Shown: positions 8,973-18,050, counted from the first letter of the stretch. The stretch is 64,000 nt of DNA from an uncultured Pelagibacteraceae bacterium (GCA_902550285.1 CACCYQ010000001.1:39617-103616); one strand, 5' to 3'. Numbers and translations: made by a program. The notes: generated by a model from the letters alone, not told the origin.

Positions 8973-9803
8973 ATGGATAAAAAAAAGTGCATCATAACAG
9001 GTAGCAATGGATATTTAGGAAAACAATTATCAGTAATATTTAAAAAATATGGTTGGCAAGTAGTAGAGTTATCAAGCTCAAATAAAGATGATCAATTTAA
9101 TTTTAATTTGAAAAATTTAGAAAATTTTAAATATAATGTGCTCGAAAAATGTAATTTATTAATTCACACAGCTTACGATTTTTCAGCAAACAGTTTAGAG
9201 AAAAGTATTTCAACAAATGTCAATGGATCAGAAAAATTATTTTATTTTGCAAAAAAAATGAATGTAGAAAAAATAATTCATATATCATCTTTAAGTTCTT
9301 TTAATAAAGCAAAATCTATTTATGGAAAAACAAAAATAGAAATAGAAAATGTTTCAAAAAAATATGGTGTAATTAATTTAAGAGCAGGACTTTTTTTTGG
9401 AGGAGATTCAAAATTAATAGAAAAAATTAGTAATATTTGTAAAAAAATTCCAATCATTCCTTTAATTGGCAATGGTAGTTTTAAGTTACATTTATGTCAC
9501 TATGAAGACTTGTCAAACTTTATAATAAATATTTATAATGACAAAAATTGTGATTTATCAAAAATTTATTATTGTTGCTCTAAAACAAGCATAACGTTTA
9601 AACAGCTAGTTAAAAAAATTTCTAATAATAAATTAACAATCCCAATACCAGTATATTTTATCATTATTTTTTTAAAAATTATTGAAATAATAAAAATTAA
9701 ATTGCCTCTAAATTTAGATAATCTTTACGGATTGATAGTATATAATGATGAGATAGAATTTGAAAATTCTGATAAATATAAAATTCTTTTTAGAACTTTA
9801 TAG
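8973..9803 (+). CDS. NAD-dependent epimerase/dehydratase (extended SDR)
   Basis: 276 residues. The N-terminal IITGSNGYLGK (residues 7-17) is the extended-SDR glycine motif. HTAYDFSAN, then SSLSSF and Y117-G-K-T-K121, supply the catalytic serine region and YxxxK. The protein is shorter than typical nucleotide-sugar epimerases, and its C-terminal part is weakly conserved. Like the preceding GMC gene it is unusually AT- and lysine-rich. Together they might modify a sugar or lipid-linked intermediate; this is inference only. Confidence 0.7.
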   Translation: MDKKKCIITGSNGYLGKQLSVIFKKYGWQVVELSSSNKDDQFNFNLKNLENFKYNVLEKCNLLIHTAYDFSANSLEKSISTNVNGSEKLFYFAKKMNVEKIIHISSLSSFNKAKSIYGKTKIEIENVSKKYGVINLRAGLFFGGDSKLIEKISNICKKIPIIPLIGNGSFKLHLCHYEDLSNFIINIYNDKNCDLSKIYYCCSKTSITFKQLVKKISNNKLTIPIPVYFIIIFLKIIEIIKIKLPLNLDNLYGLIVYNDEIEFENSDKYKILFRTL

Positions 9804-9852
9804 TTTGTTGATTCAAGTTTAAACATCACTTTTTTTATGGTAAAAAATAAAA

Positions 9853-10440
9853 ATGAAACTATCAGGCTATTATCAAATTAATCAAAATAAACAAAAAGTT
9901 TGGGAAGCATTAAATGATCCTGAAATTTTACAAAAATCAATTCCCGGATGCGAAGAATTTAAAAGAAATTCCGATACAAATTTTACTGCCACAGCAACAA
10001 ATAAAATTGGACCATTCAATGCTACTTTTACTGGTGATATTGAATTAAAAGAAATAAAAGCACCTGATAGTTATGTAATTGAAGGTTCGGGAAATTCACC
10101 AGTAGGTTTTGCTTCTGGAAATGCAAAAGTAAAACTAGAAGAGTCTGATGGGGGAACAAAACTTGTTTATGAAGTTGAAGCAAATGTTGGAGGAAAAATT
10201 GCTCAAGTTGGATCGCGATTAATTGATATGACAGCTAAAAAAATGGCTGACATTTTTTTTGGAAAATTCTCAGAACTGATTTCAACACAAGAAAAACCGC
10301 AAGAAGTGGATTTTAAAGCAATTAATGACAATCAAAAATCAAATACTCCAAATCAACCAAACAATTTTTTAAGTAAAAAAATCATAATTTATATATCTGC
10401 AGTAATTTTATTAGGAATAACAGCATATTTAATTATTTAA
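9853..10440 (+). CDS. coxG: CoxG-like SRPBCC domain protein with C-terminal membrane anchor
   Basis: 195 residues. Residues 1-145 read as the CoxG/SRPBCC domain: VWEALNDPEILQKSIPGCEEF, then TGDIELKE, GSGNSPVGFASGNAKVKLEE and GSRLIDMTAKKMADIFF. A polar linker is followed by one membrane helix near residues 176-195. In carboxydotrophs CoxG recruits the CO dehydrogenase to the membrane and helps electron transfer; here it probably does this for the downstream CoxSLM-like enzyme. It stands about 100 bases upstream of coxS, on the same strand. Confidence 0.8.
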   Translation: MKLSGYYQINQNKQKVWEALNDPEILQKSIPGCEEFKRNSDTNFTATATNKIGPFNATFTGDIELKEIKAPDSYVIEGSGNSPVGFASGNAKVKLEESDGGTKLVYEVEANVGGKIAQVGSRLIDMTAKKMADIFFGKFSELISTQEKPQEVDFKAINDNQKSNTPNQPNNFLSKKIIIYISAVILLGITAYLII

Positions 10441-10475
10441 GTCGCGTCAAAGTAGAATCAAAATTTCATAATTAA

Positions 10476-10543
10476 TTGAACATTTTTTTTTATTATGATT
10501 AAATGATTGTAACAAATTAGTAACTTTTTCAAGGAGGTGGGAC
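10476..10543 (+). promoter_or_regulatory. Candidate promoter and very strong ribosome binding site of coxS
   Basis: The 103-base gap before coxS contains a TTGAAC hexamer (10476-10481) and TTAAAT (10499-10504) separated by 17 bases, a plausible but weak sigma70-like pair. AAGGAGGTG at 10531-10539 complements the 16S rRNA 3' end over nine bases, five bases from the ATG. That is much stronger than most leaders in this window. It suggests the molybdenum hydroxylase is made in quantity. Confidence 0.4.
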
Positions 10544-11005
10544 ATGAAAAAAGTTAGTGTTGAAATTAATGGTAAGAAAGTTACCAAAGAGATACAAGAT
10601 CACACAATATTATCAGTTTTTATTAGAGAAAATTTAAATTTAACAGGTACGCATGTTGGATGTGATACTAGCCAATGTGGAGCTTGTGTTGTTCATGTTG
10701 ATGGAAAATCAATAAAAAGTTGCACGGCACTTGCCGCTGATGTTAATGGATCGAAAATTACAACGATAGAAGGCATTACTAAAAATGGGAATATGCACCC
10801 GATGCAAGAAGCATTTAAAAAACTTCATGGATTGCAGTGTGGTTTTTGTACTCCAGGAATGGTTATGAGTGCAATTGATCTATTACAAAATAATAAAAAA
10901 CCGTCTGACACCGAAATAAGAGAGTGGCTAGAAGGTAATATATGTAGATGTACCGGTTATCAAAATATAATAGCTGCTGTAAAAGAAGCAGCTTCTAAAA
11001 TGTAG
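10544..11005 (+). CDS. coxS: Molybdenum hydroxylase small subunit, 2x[2Fe-2S] (CoxS family)
   Basis: 153 residues. C40, C45, C48 and C60 form the plant-type [2Fe-2S] site ([10 protein letters not shown]); C99, C102, C134 and C136 (CGFC, CRC) form the second cluster in the four-helix domain. It passes electrons from the molybdenum site of CoxL to the FAD of CoxM. Length and motifs are normal. The coxL gene follows after 14 bases with its own good ribosome binding site. Confidence 0.92.
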   Translation: MKKVSVEINGKKVTKEIQDHTILSVFIRENLNLTGTHVGCDTSQCGACVVHVDGKSIKSCTALAADVNGSKITTIEGITKNGNMHPMQEAFKKLHGLQCGFCTPGMVMSAIDLLQNNKKPSDTEIREWLEGNICRCTGYQNIIAAVKEAASKM

Positions 11006-11019
11006 GAGGGAAATAAGAT

Positions 11020-13395
11020 ATGGCAAGTTTAGTTGGATCTAGGGTCGAAAGAAAAGAAGATAAAAAACTTTTAACTGGAAGAGGAAAATATACAGCGGAT
11101 GTGAACTTTGTTAACCAAACATTTGCATATTTTGTAAGATCACCTCATGCAAGAGCACAAATTAAAAAAGTTGATATAACTAAAGCAATGAAAGCACCCG
11201 GTGTGGTGTCTATACTTACAGGAGCAGATATTGCAAACGACAAAATAGGAGGATTGATAGCTGGATGGAGAATTAAAAGTGAAGATGGATCTGATATGAA
11301 AGTTCCAGCTCACCCACCACTTGCAAATGAAATAGTTAACTATGTAGGAGATCATGTTGCTGTTGTAATAGCTGATTCACTCGACGAAGCAAGAAATGCA
11401 GCAGAGTTTGTTAAAGTTGACTATAAAATCCTAAAAGCTGTAGTAGACACAAAAGGTGCAATGGATTCAGATCAAATTTATAAAGATATTCCAAAAAATT
11501 TATGTTTCGATTGGTTGTTAGGTGATAGAGCAAAAGTAAAAGAAGCTTTTGAAAAAGCAGACAAAATAATTAAAATTGATTTAATTAATAACAGAGTTAT
11601 TCCTAATGCTATGGAGCCTAGAGCAGCTAATGCTGATTATAATCCATCAACCGAAGAAATAACTTTATACACAACAAGTCAAAACCCACACTTAGCTAGA
11701 ATAATTATATCTGCATTTAATGGTGTCGCTCCAGAAAACAAATTAAGAGTTATAGCTCCAGATGTTGGAGGAGGATTTGGGTCAAAGATTTATCCTTACG
11801 CTGAAGAAGTTGTATGTAGTTGGGCAGCAAAAAAAATTGAAAGACCTGTCAAATGGGTTGCTGATAGAACAGAGTCTTTTTTATCAGATTGTCATGGAAG
11901 AGATCACGTTACACATGCTGAACTTGCAGTTAAAAATGATGGAACGTTTTTAGGTTTTAAAAATGAAACAATAGCAAATATTGGAGCTTATGCTTCAGTG
12001 TTTGGAACAGTAACTCCAACTTATTTATTTGGACCTTGTGCTACCGGAGTTTATAAAATGCCTGCGGCTTATACCAATGTAAAAGCAGTATTCACTAATA
12101 CTGCACCAGTAGACGCTTATAGAGGAGCTGGAAGACCAGAAGCAACCTATACAATAGAAACACTGGTAGAAAAAGCAGCAAGAGAACTTGGTATGGATCC
12201 AGCTGAAATTCGTATGAAAAATTTTCCAACTCAATTTCCATTCCAACAAACATTAGTTCATTCTGTAGACTCAGGAGATTATGTTGCTAGTTTGAACAAA
12301 GCAATGGAAGTAGCTGACTACAAAGGTTTTGAAAAAAGGAAAAGAGAGTCTGCTAACAAAGGTAAATTAAGAGGAATTGGATTATGCTCATACTTTGAGG
12401 CTTGTGGTATAGCACCATCGCCTGTTGTTATGATGCTAGGATGTGGAATAGGATTGTGGGAATCTGCAGAAGTTAGATTTAATCCGACAGGAAATGTTAC
12501 TGTATTTACTGGTTCACATAGTCATGGACAAGGCCATGATACTACTTTTGCTCAAATAGCTGCAGATCAACTAGGTGTACCAATAGAAAACATTGAAATC
12601 TCTCATGGAGATACGGACAAAGGACCTTTTGGATACGGAACTTATGGTTCAAGATCTTTAACAGTAGGTGGAACAGCAATAGTTAAAGCCTGTGATAAAA
12701 TAATAGCAAAAGGAAAAAGAGTTGCAGCAAAAATGTTAGAAGCAAGTGTAGATGACGTAGAGTTTAGCAATGGAGAATTTGTTGTAGCAAAATCGAATAA
12801 AAAGAAAACAATTGGTGAAATAGCATTTGCTTGCTACTTACCAGGTACTTATGGTGAGGTTAAATCACCTTTACCTGAAGGAGAGGAGCCAGGACTTAAA
12901 GAAACATCCTTTTTTGATCCTGCTAACTTTTCTTTTCCAGCAGGTTCACATATTTGTGAAGTGGAAGTAGATCCTGATATAGGAGAAACAAAAGTAGTTA
13001 AATATACTGCAATAGATGATTTTGGAACTATTATTAATCCTTTGGTAGTCGAAGGACAGGTTCATGGAGGAATAGTTCAAGGAATAGGACAAGCACTCTA
13101 TGAAAATTGTCATTACGACGAGACAGGCCAATTAGTTACAGCATCTTATATGGATTATACTATGCCTAGAGCTGATAATTTTCCAGAATTTGATTTAGGA
13201 TTTACATGTACGCCTGCCACTTCAAATCCGCTTGGAACTAAAGGATGTGGGGAAGCTGGAGCAATTGCATCACCGCCAGCAGTGATGAACGCAGTGATGA
13301 ACGCTATAGGAACAGAAATTTCAATGCCAGCAACTGCAGAAAAAGTTTGGAAAGCTTGTAATCAAAATAAGAAAAAAAATTCGGAAGCAGCATAA
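11020..13395 (+). CDS. coxL: Molybdenum hydroxylase large subunit, form II CoxL-like
   Basis: 791 residues, full length for the family. The molybdopterin cytosine dinucleotide-binding and catalytic segments are present: GGGFGSK, AYRGAGR at 366-372, GSHSHGQGHDTTFAQIA, GTYGSRS, and GTKGCGEAGAIASPPA with the catalytic glutamate near the C-terminus. Form I CO dehydrogenases carry AYxCSFR with a copper-binding cysteine at this position. Here it is AYRGAGR, which defines form II, so CO oxidation is unsupported and another aldehyde, purine or heterocycle is more likely. The S-L-M gene order is also the form II order. An XdhC pair and a cytidylyltransferase for cofactor maturation follow. Confidence 0.9.
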   Translation: MASLVGSRVERKEDKKLLTGRGKYTADVNFVNQTFAYFVRSPHARAQIKKVDITKAMKAPGVVSILTGADIANDKIGGLIAGWRIKSEDGSDMKVPAHPPLANEIVNYVGDHVAVVIADSLDEARNAAEFVKVDYKILKAVVDTKGAMDSDQIYKDIPKNLCFDWLLGDRAKVKEAFEKADKIIKIDLINNRVIPNAMEPRAANADYNPSTEEITLYTTSQNPHLARIIISAFNGVAPENKLRVIAPDVGGGFGSKIYPYAEEVVCSWAAKKIERPVKWVADRTESFLSDCHGRDHVTHAELAVKNDGTFLGFKNETIANIGAYASVFGTVTPTYLFGPCATGVYKMPAAYTNVKAVFTNTAPVDAYRGAGRPEATYTIETLVEKAARELGMDPAEIRMKNFPTQFPFQQTLVHSVDSGDYVASLNKAMEVADYKGFEKRKRESANKGKLRGIGLCSYFEACGIAPSPVVMMLGCGIGLWESAEVRFNPTGNVTVFTGSHSHGQGHDTTFAQIAADQLGVPIENIEISHGDTDKGPFGYGTYGSRSLTVGGTAIVKACDKIIAKGKRVAAKMLEASVDDVEFSNGEFVVAKSNKKKTIGEIAFACYLPGTYGEVKSPLPEGEEPGLKETSFFDPANFSFPAGSHICEVEVDPDIGETKVVKYTAIDDFGTIINPLVVEGQVHGGIVQGIGQALYENCHYDETGQLVTASYMDYTMPRADNFPEFDLGFTCTPATSNPLGTKGCGEAGAIASPPAVMNAVMNAIGTEISMPATAEKVWKACNQNKKKNSEAA

Positions 13396-13405
13396 GGAGC
13401 AAAAT

Positions 13406-14191
13406 ATGAAAACATTTAATTATCATTCAGCTAAAGACGTAAAAGAAGCTTCAAAAATATCATCTTCTAGCTCAGCTTTTTTAGCAGGAGGAATGACAAC
13501 TATTCCGTCTATTAAATTAGGATTAGCAAGTTATAGAGATATTATAGATATAAAAGGAATAAAAAGTTTGTCAGGAATTAAAGTTAGCGGCAAGTCTGTA
13601 AAAATTGGATCAACGACAAAACATGTTGAAGTAGCAAATTCAAAAGAAGTAAAAAAAGCAATACCATCTTTAGCTGCTTTAGCCGAAGGAATTGGAGACC
13701 CGCAAGTAAGAAACAGAGGTACAATTGGAGGATCAGTTGCTAACAATGATCCATCTGCTGATTATCCATCAGCTTGTATAGCTTTAAATGCTGTTATCCA
13801 CACAAATAGTAGAAAAATAGAAGCTGAAAAATTTTTTAAAGGTATGTTTGAAACTGCATTAAAGAGTGGAGAAATTATTGAAGCGATAGAATTTTCAATT
13901 CCAGAAAAATCGAATTATCAAAAATATCCGAACCCAGCATCAAGGTATGCTGTTGTTGGAGTTTACGTGGCTAAACATAAAAGTGAAGTTAATGTTGCAG
14001 TTACGGGAGCAAAATCATGTGTTTATAATGATAAAGATTTGGCAAAAGCATTATCAAATAATTTTTCATCTTCAGCAGTAGATGCAGTTAGAATTTCCTC
14101 ATCAGGAATGAACTCAGATATACATGCATCAGCAGAATACAGAGCAAACATGGTAAAAGTTTTTGCAAAAAAAGCTGTTGAAGCTTGCTAA
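13406..14191 (+). CDS. coxM: Molybdenum hydroxylase FAD-binding subunit (CoxM family)
   Basis: 261 residues, slightly short. AGGMTTIPSIKLGLA and GDPQVRNRGTIGGSVANNDPSADYP are the two FAD-binding segments of the CoxM/XdhB family. The C-terminal CO-dehydrogenase flavoprotein domain covers about residues 170-261. It receives electrons from CoxS and passes them to a quinone or NAD+. It follows coxL by ten bases with an AAGGAGC ribosome binding site. Confidence 0.9.
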   Translation: MKTFNYHSAKDVKEASKISSSSSAFLAGGMTTIPSIKLGLASYRDIIDIKGIKSLSGIKVSGKSVKIGSTTKHVEVANSKEVKKAIPSLAALAEGIGDPQVRNRGTIGGSVANNDPSADYPSACIALNAVIHTNSRKIEAEKFFKGMFETALKSGEIIEAIEFSIPEKSNYQKYPNPASRYAVVGVYVAKHKSEVNVAVTGAKSCVYNDKDLAKALSNNFSSSAVDAVRISSSGMNSDIHASAEYRANMVKVFAKKAVEAC

Positions 14192-14221
14192 TTTAATCTA
14201 ACGGTATTAACCTAATATCAA

Positions 14222-14551
14222 ATGAAAAACTCATTTGATGAAAAGATTCTTGAAGAGGCAAATGATTGGGTTAAAGCTAATCAGAAAGTTGTTTTGGCTA
14301 CTGTCATACAAACTTGGGGCTCTTCACCAAGGCAAGTTGGAAGCAGAATGATAGTAAATGAAACTGGAGATTTTTCAGGTTCAGTTTCAGGCGGATGTGT
14401 TGAATCTGCCGTTGTTAGAGAATGCATAGGTTTAATTAAAGATAATAAACCATGTAAAAAAATTGAATTTAAAGTTTCAAATGAAAGTGCCTGGGAAGTA
14501 GGACTTGCTTGTGGTGGTGAGATAGCAGTCTATCTTGAGCAAATAAATTAA
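14222..14551 (+). CDS. XdhC/CoxI family maturation protein, N-terminal half
   Basis: 109 residues corresponding to the first domain of XdhC/CoxI: VVLATVIQTWGSSPRQVGSRM, GSVSGGCVESAV and ACGGEIAVYLE. In the family this domain acts with a Rossmann domain to sulfurate and insert the molybdenum cofactor. The Rossmann half is a separate gene starting in the stop of this one (TAATG at 14551). The split looks natural rather than a frameshift, because this half ends cleanly and the next has a coupled start. Confidence 0.85.
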   Translation: MKNSFDEKILEEANDWVKANQKVVLATVIQTWGSSPRQVGSRMIVNETGDFSGSVSGGCVESAVVRECIGLIKDNKPCKKIEFKVSNESAWEVGLACGGEIAVYLEQIN

Positions 14552-15231
14552 TGAAACTAAAAATTCTTCAAGAAATAATTAAAAAAAAAGATTCTAAAAC
14601 TGAATTTTCAATTGTAACTAATCTAAAGGATGGTGATAGCGAGATATTTGAAAAAGGAAAAAAACTAAGTAAAAATTTTGAAAGTTATCAAGATCAGATA
14701 GAAATTTTTTTTAAAACAAAAAAAAATGGAGTTATAGAAAATACAGAGATTTTTGTTGAAACATACATAAGACCAATAAAAGTAATTATTGTAGGCGCAG
14801 TACATATTGCTCAATACATTGTAGATTTTGCAAAAAGTTTAAATTTTGAAATATCAATAATTGACCCAAGAGGTTATTTTGCATCAGAACAAAGATTTCC
14901 CGATTTAAAAATAATAAATAAATGGCCAGATGAAGCATTTAAAGAAATAGAAACAAATGAAAATACAGCTTTAATTGCTTTAACACATGATCCAAAAATT
15001 GATGATCCGGCCTTACAACATGCTTTAAATAAAAAATTTTATTATATAGGTGCTCTTGGAAGTAAGAAAACTCATGAGAATAGATGTCAAAGATTAAAAA
15101 CAACTGGCTTTAGTGATGAACAAATTAATTCAATTCATGGACCAATAGGAATTAAATTAGGTGGTAGGTCAGCACCTGAGATAGCTTTATCAATTATTGC
15201 TCAATTGGTTTCTGAAACTTATAAAAAATAA
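14551..15231 (+). CDS. XdhC/CoxI family maturation protein, C-terminal Rossmann half
   Basis: 226 residues. VIIVGAVHIAQYIVDFAK near residue 75 is the Rossmann motif. IDPRGYFAS, ALIALTHDPKIDDPAL, YIGALGSKKTHENRC and IHGPIGIKLGGRSAPEIALSI are diagnostic of the XdhC C-terminal domain. The first 70 residues resemble the XdhC N-terminal extension poorly. It works with the product of the previous gene in cofactor sulfuration for CoxL. Its stop shares one base with the start of the next gene. Confidence 0.85.
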   Translation: MKLKILQEIIKKKDSKTEFSIVTNLKDGDSEIFEKGKKLSKNFESYQDQIEIFFKTKKNGVIENTEIFVETYIRPIKVIIVGAVHIAQYIVDFAKSLNFEISIIDPRGYFASEQRFPDLKIINKWPDEAFKEIETNENTALIALTHDPKIDDPALQHALNKKFYYIGALGSKKTHENRCQRLKTTGFSDEQINSIHGPIGIKLGGRSAPEIALSIIAQLVSETYKK

Positions 15232-15803
15232 TGATTAAAGCAATTTTTCTTGCTGCAGGCCAATCAAAGAGAATTAAATACGAAAATAAACTAGTTAAGA
15301 GATATAAAAACACACCTTTAATTAATCATTCATTAAAAGTATTACACAAAACTAAAGTAAATAAAGTTATCATAGTTCTTGGTCATCAACGCAAAGAAGT
15401 CAAAAAAATAATTTTGAAGAATAAAAAAAATATTTTTATCTATAATAAAGATTATAAAAAAGGCATTGCATCTTCAATAAAAGTTGGATTAAAAAAAGTA
15501 GCAAGAAATGATAAAGGATTTATTGTTGTTCAGTCAGATATGCCATTTATCAAAAAATCAGATATCAATAAAATTTACAATTCAATTAAATTAAAAAAGT
15601 TTTTAGTTCATGTTTTAAAGTTTAAAAATAAGATAGGCAATCCAATAGGTTTTGACATCTCATTAACTAAAAGATTTAAAAAAATAAAAGGTGAATACGG
15701 TGCAAAATTTATGGTGAAAAGATTAAAAAATAAGACAAACTTTATCAAAGTGAATTCAAGTAAAGTTTTTAAAGATTTTGATTTAAAAAAAGATTTTAAT
15801 TAG
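15231..15803 (+). CDS. mocA: MobA/MocA-like molybdenum cofactor cytidylyltransferase
   Basis: 190 residues. IFLAAGQSKRI near the N-terminus is the nucleotide-binding loop (LAAGxSxRxG-like), and VVQSDMPFIKKSD is the metal-binding DMP motif. MocA converts molybdopterin to the cytosine dinucleotide form used by xanthine-oxidase-family enzymes, which fits its place at the end of the cox cluster. It is lysine-rich. The gene converges on moaE with an eight-base overlap of coding sequences. The exact nucleotide is inferred from context. Confidence 0.8.
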   Translation: MIKAIFLAAGQSKRIKYENKLVKRYKNTPLINHSLKVLHKTKVNKVIIVLGHQRKEVKKIILKNKKNIFIYNKDYKKGIASSIKVGLKKVARNDKGFIVVQSDMPFIKKSDINKIYNSIKLKKFLVHVLKFKNKIGNPIGFDISLTKRFKKIKGEYGAKFMVKRLKNKTNFIKVNSSKVFKDFDLKKDFN

Positions 15804-16242
15804 CTTGAATAGGATTTCCTTTTAACCATTCACTTTCATTATTTTCATAGTGTTCTTTTTTCCAAATTGGAGATCTTTTTTTAATTTCTTCAATGATGTA
15901 TCTTGATAAATCGTATGCCTCAGATCTATGGGGACAAGCTACTGCAATAATAATGCTAATTTCACCAAGTCCAACATAACCTTTAACATGTTCAATAAAT
16001 ACAGATTTATCTTTAATATTCAGTTTTTTATCGGCTTCATTATAAATTTCTTTAAAACTTTTAATTACTAATTCGTCGTGACTGTCATAAGTAATTCCAG
16101 TAACTTTTTTATTTTCACTATTTTCTCTTACAGTTCCGTAAAATACTATTGAAGCACCAAATTTTGATGAAGCAATAAACTCTTCAGCATTTTCTGGTTT
16201 AATTTTTTCTTTTGAAAGATCAATTATTTTTGCATGAAGCAT
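15796..16242 (-). CDS. moaE: Molybdopterin synthase catalytic subunit MoaE
   Basis: 148 residues. FIEHVKGYVGLGEISIIIAVACPHRSEAYD and IKKRSPIWKKE contain the conserved MoaE arginine and lysine region. With thiocarboxylated MoaD it converts cyclic pyranopterin monophosphate to molybdopterin. It is the last gene of the minus-strand moaA-moaC-moaD-moaE operon and starts in a TAATG overlap with moaD. Confidence 0.92.
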   Translation of the reverse strand: MLHAKIIDLSKEKIKPENAEEFIASSKFGASIVFYGTVRENSENKKVTGITYDSHDELVIKSFKEIYNEADKKLNIKDKSVFIEHVKGYVGLGEISIIIAVACPHRSEAYDLSRYIIEEIKKRSPIWKKEHYENNESEWLKGNPIQAN

Positions 16243-16511
16243 TAACCACCTCCTATGGGAGGAATAATTCCAATTTTTTGATCTTTAGTAATTTGATAAC
16301 TGTCAGAAATAATATTGTTATCTTCAGAACAAAATGCAGATGTTTCAATTATTTTTTTATAATTTTTGTTTCCTTTAAATTTTTCATCTACATAGTGAAT
16401 TATTTTTTTTCTTAGGTCTTTAATAGAAATGTTTTCTTTAATATTAAGTTCTAAAAATTCTTTATTACTTAAATCTCTACTTGCACCAAATAGTTCAAGT
16501 TTTATTTTCAT
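16242..16511 (-). CDS. moaD: Molybdopterin synthase sulfur carrier subunit MoaD
   Basis: 89 residues with a ubiquitin-like beta-grasp pattern, ending in PPIGGG. The C-terminal diglycine is the site that MoeB adenylates and that carries the thiocarboxylate sulfur. It lies between moaC (adjacent, no gap) and moaE (one-base overlap). No moeB-like gene is in this window. Confidence 0.9.
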   Translation of the reverse strand: MKIKLELFGASRDLSNKEFLELNIKENISIKDLRKKIIHYVDEKFKGNKNYKKIIETSAFCSEDNNIISDSYQITKDQKIGIIPPIGGG

Positions 16512-17057
16512 TTAAAAAATATTTTCTAGAAATTTAGGTAAGCCATCTGGATTAGTCCACAAACCACTTTTTCCACCTTCCTTTATTAACAATTTTACAT
16601 TATCAATTTTTAGATGTGGATTAACAATTTTACTTAAATCATAAATAGTTATTAGCGCTGCATTAACACCCATGATTGCTTCCATTTCAACACCTGTTTT
16701 TGCAACAGCAGATACCACACAAAAAACTTCCAGAGAGTTATCTATTTCATTCATAACAATTTTTGTTGCTGTATGGTCAATAGGTAGAGGGTGGCACAAA
16801 GGTATTAATTCACTAGTTTTTTTAACACCCAAAACAGCCGACACTTCTGCTAGACTTATAGGGTCTCCCTTAGGCATTTTTTTATTTTTTATTAAATCAA
16901 AAACTTCTTTACCAATATAAATTTTTCCTGAGGCAAGCGCTCTTCTGAATGTTTCTTTTTTTGAAGAAACATCAACCATATTAAATGAATTTTTTTTAAA
17001 AATTTCTTTTGCCCAATCTTTTAACTCATCTTGGTTTACTAATTTTAATTTAGTCAA
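16512..17057 (-). CDS. moaC: Cyclic pyranopterin monophosphate synthase MoaC
   Basis: 181 residues. FNMVDVSSKKETFRRALASGKI, PLCHPLPI, VEMEAIMGVNAALITIYDL and IKEGGKSG are MoaC signatures. It rearranges the MoaA product 3',8-cyclo-GTP into cyclic pyranopterin monophosphate. An N-terminal extension of about 25 residues before the core is slightly longer than usual. The start directly follows the moaA stop. Confidence 0.92.
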   Translation of the reverse strand: MTKLKLVNQDELKDWAKEIFKKNSFNMVDVSSKKETFRRALASGKIYIGKEVFDLIKNKKMPKGDPISLAEVSAVLGVKKTSELIPLCHPLPIDHTATKIVMNEIDNSLEVFCVVSAVAKTGVEMEAIMGVNAALITIYDLSKIVNPHLKIDNVKLLIKEGGKSGLWTNPDGLPKFLENIF

Positions 17058-18050
17058 TTATCCTCCAGTTTTAGATAAATTTTTAGTTGAACCCGTTTCT
17101 CCAAGTTCTAAATAATGAGACTCTTTTTTAAATTGCATTTGCTTTAGTATTAGATCTTTTAACTCACTAAGTTGATCATCTTTTTGTAACAAATGTCTTA
17201 CACTAATTCCAGTATTCCCGAATAAACAGAGTCTTAAATCTCCCCTAGATGTAATTCTTAAACGATTACAAGTTCTACAAAAATCTTTTGAATAAGGAGC
17301 AATAATTCCAAACTTGCCCTTAAATTCAGGATTTATATAATTTAAAGAAGGACCCGCATCCTTTCCTAGTGTTTGAAATATCCATTTATTTTCATTTAAA
17401 TAATTCTTAAATATCTTAGATGAAACATGATATTTTTTAAAATAGTCTAAATTATCACCCGTTTGCATTAACTCTATATATCTAAAATCAACTTTATTAG
17501 TTCGAATAAAATCTGACCATTTAGCAAAATCTTTTTCTGATGAATTAATTTTATTTAATAGAACAGCATTAATTTTAATGTTCTCAAATCCTAAATCTTG
17601 TAAATTTTTTATTCCTTGTAAAATTTCTGGCAATCTATCATGACCGGTAATATTTTTAAAAGTTTCACGGTCGAGACTATCTATGCTTATATTAATTCCA
17701 TTTAAACCACCATCAACTAATAACTTTGCTTTTTTATCCAGATGATAGCCATTTGTAGTAATTACAACTTTTTCAATTCCAGATTCAAATTTTAAGACTT
17801 TAATGATTTCAAAAAAATCCTTTCTTACTGTTGGTTCTCCCCCAGTAATTCTAATTTTGCTAACTCCTAATTCAGAAAAACATTTTGCAAGACGTTTTAT
17901 TTCATCGAGGTGAAGAAATTTTCTATTATCACTTTTATCTACCTGATAACCGTTTGGTAAACAATAACCACATTTAAAATTACAAACATCTGTAATTGAC
18001 ATTCTTATGTAAGGAAATGTTCTACCAAAACTATCTCTAAGAATTTTCAT
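17058..18050 (-). CDS. moaA: GTP 3',8-cyclase MoaA (radical SAM)
   Basis: 330 residues. C23, C27 and C30 form the radical SAM CxxxCxxC site, and C258, C261 and C275 bind the second [4Fe-4S] cluster that holds GTP. RITGGEPTVRKDF follows the first site. The protein ends in KTGG; the C-terminal double glycine is functionally important in MoaA. It is the first gene of the moa operon, divergent from the PhyH gene at 18095 with a 44-base spacer. Confidence 0.93.
   Translation of the reverse strand: MKILRDSFGRTFPYIRMSITDVCNFKCGYCLPNGYQVDKSDNRKFLHLDEIKRLAKCFSELGVSKIRITGGEPTVRKDFFEIIKVLKFESGIEKVVITTNGYHLDKKAKLLVDGGLNGINISIDSLDRETFKNITGHDRLPEILQGIKNLQDLGFENIKINAVLLNKINSSEKDFAKWSDFIRTNKVDFRYIELMQTGDNLDYFKKYHVSSKIFKNYLNENKWIFQTLGKDAGPSLNYINPEFKGKFGIIAPYSKDFCRTCNRLRITSRGDLRLCLFGNTGISVRHLLQKDDQLSELKDLILKQMQFKKESHYLELGETGSTKNLSKTGG

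Noticed and set aside
11020-13395. Aerobic CO dehydrogenase (form I CoxL)
   Set aside because: The active-site loop is AYRGAGR, not AYxCSFR, and coxD/coxE are missing.
16212-16415. Plus-strand gene over moaE/moaD
   Set aside because: Shadow of moaD/moaE on the other strand, with low-complexity translation.
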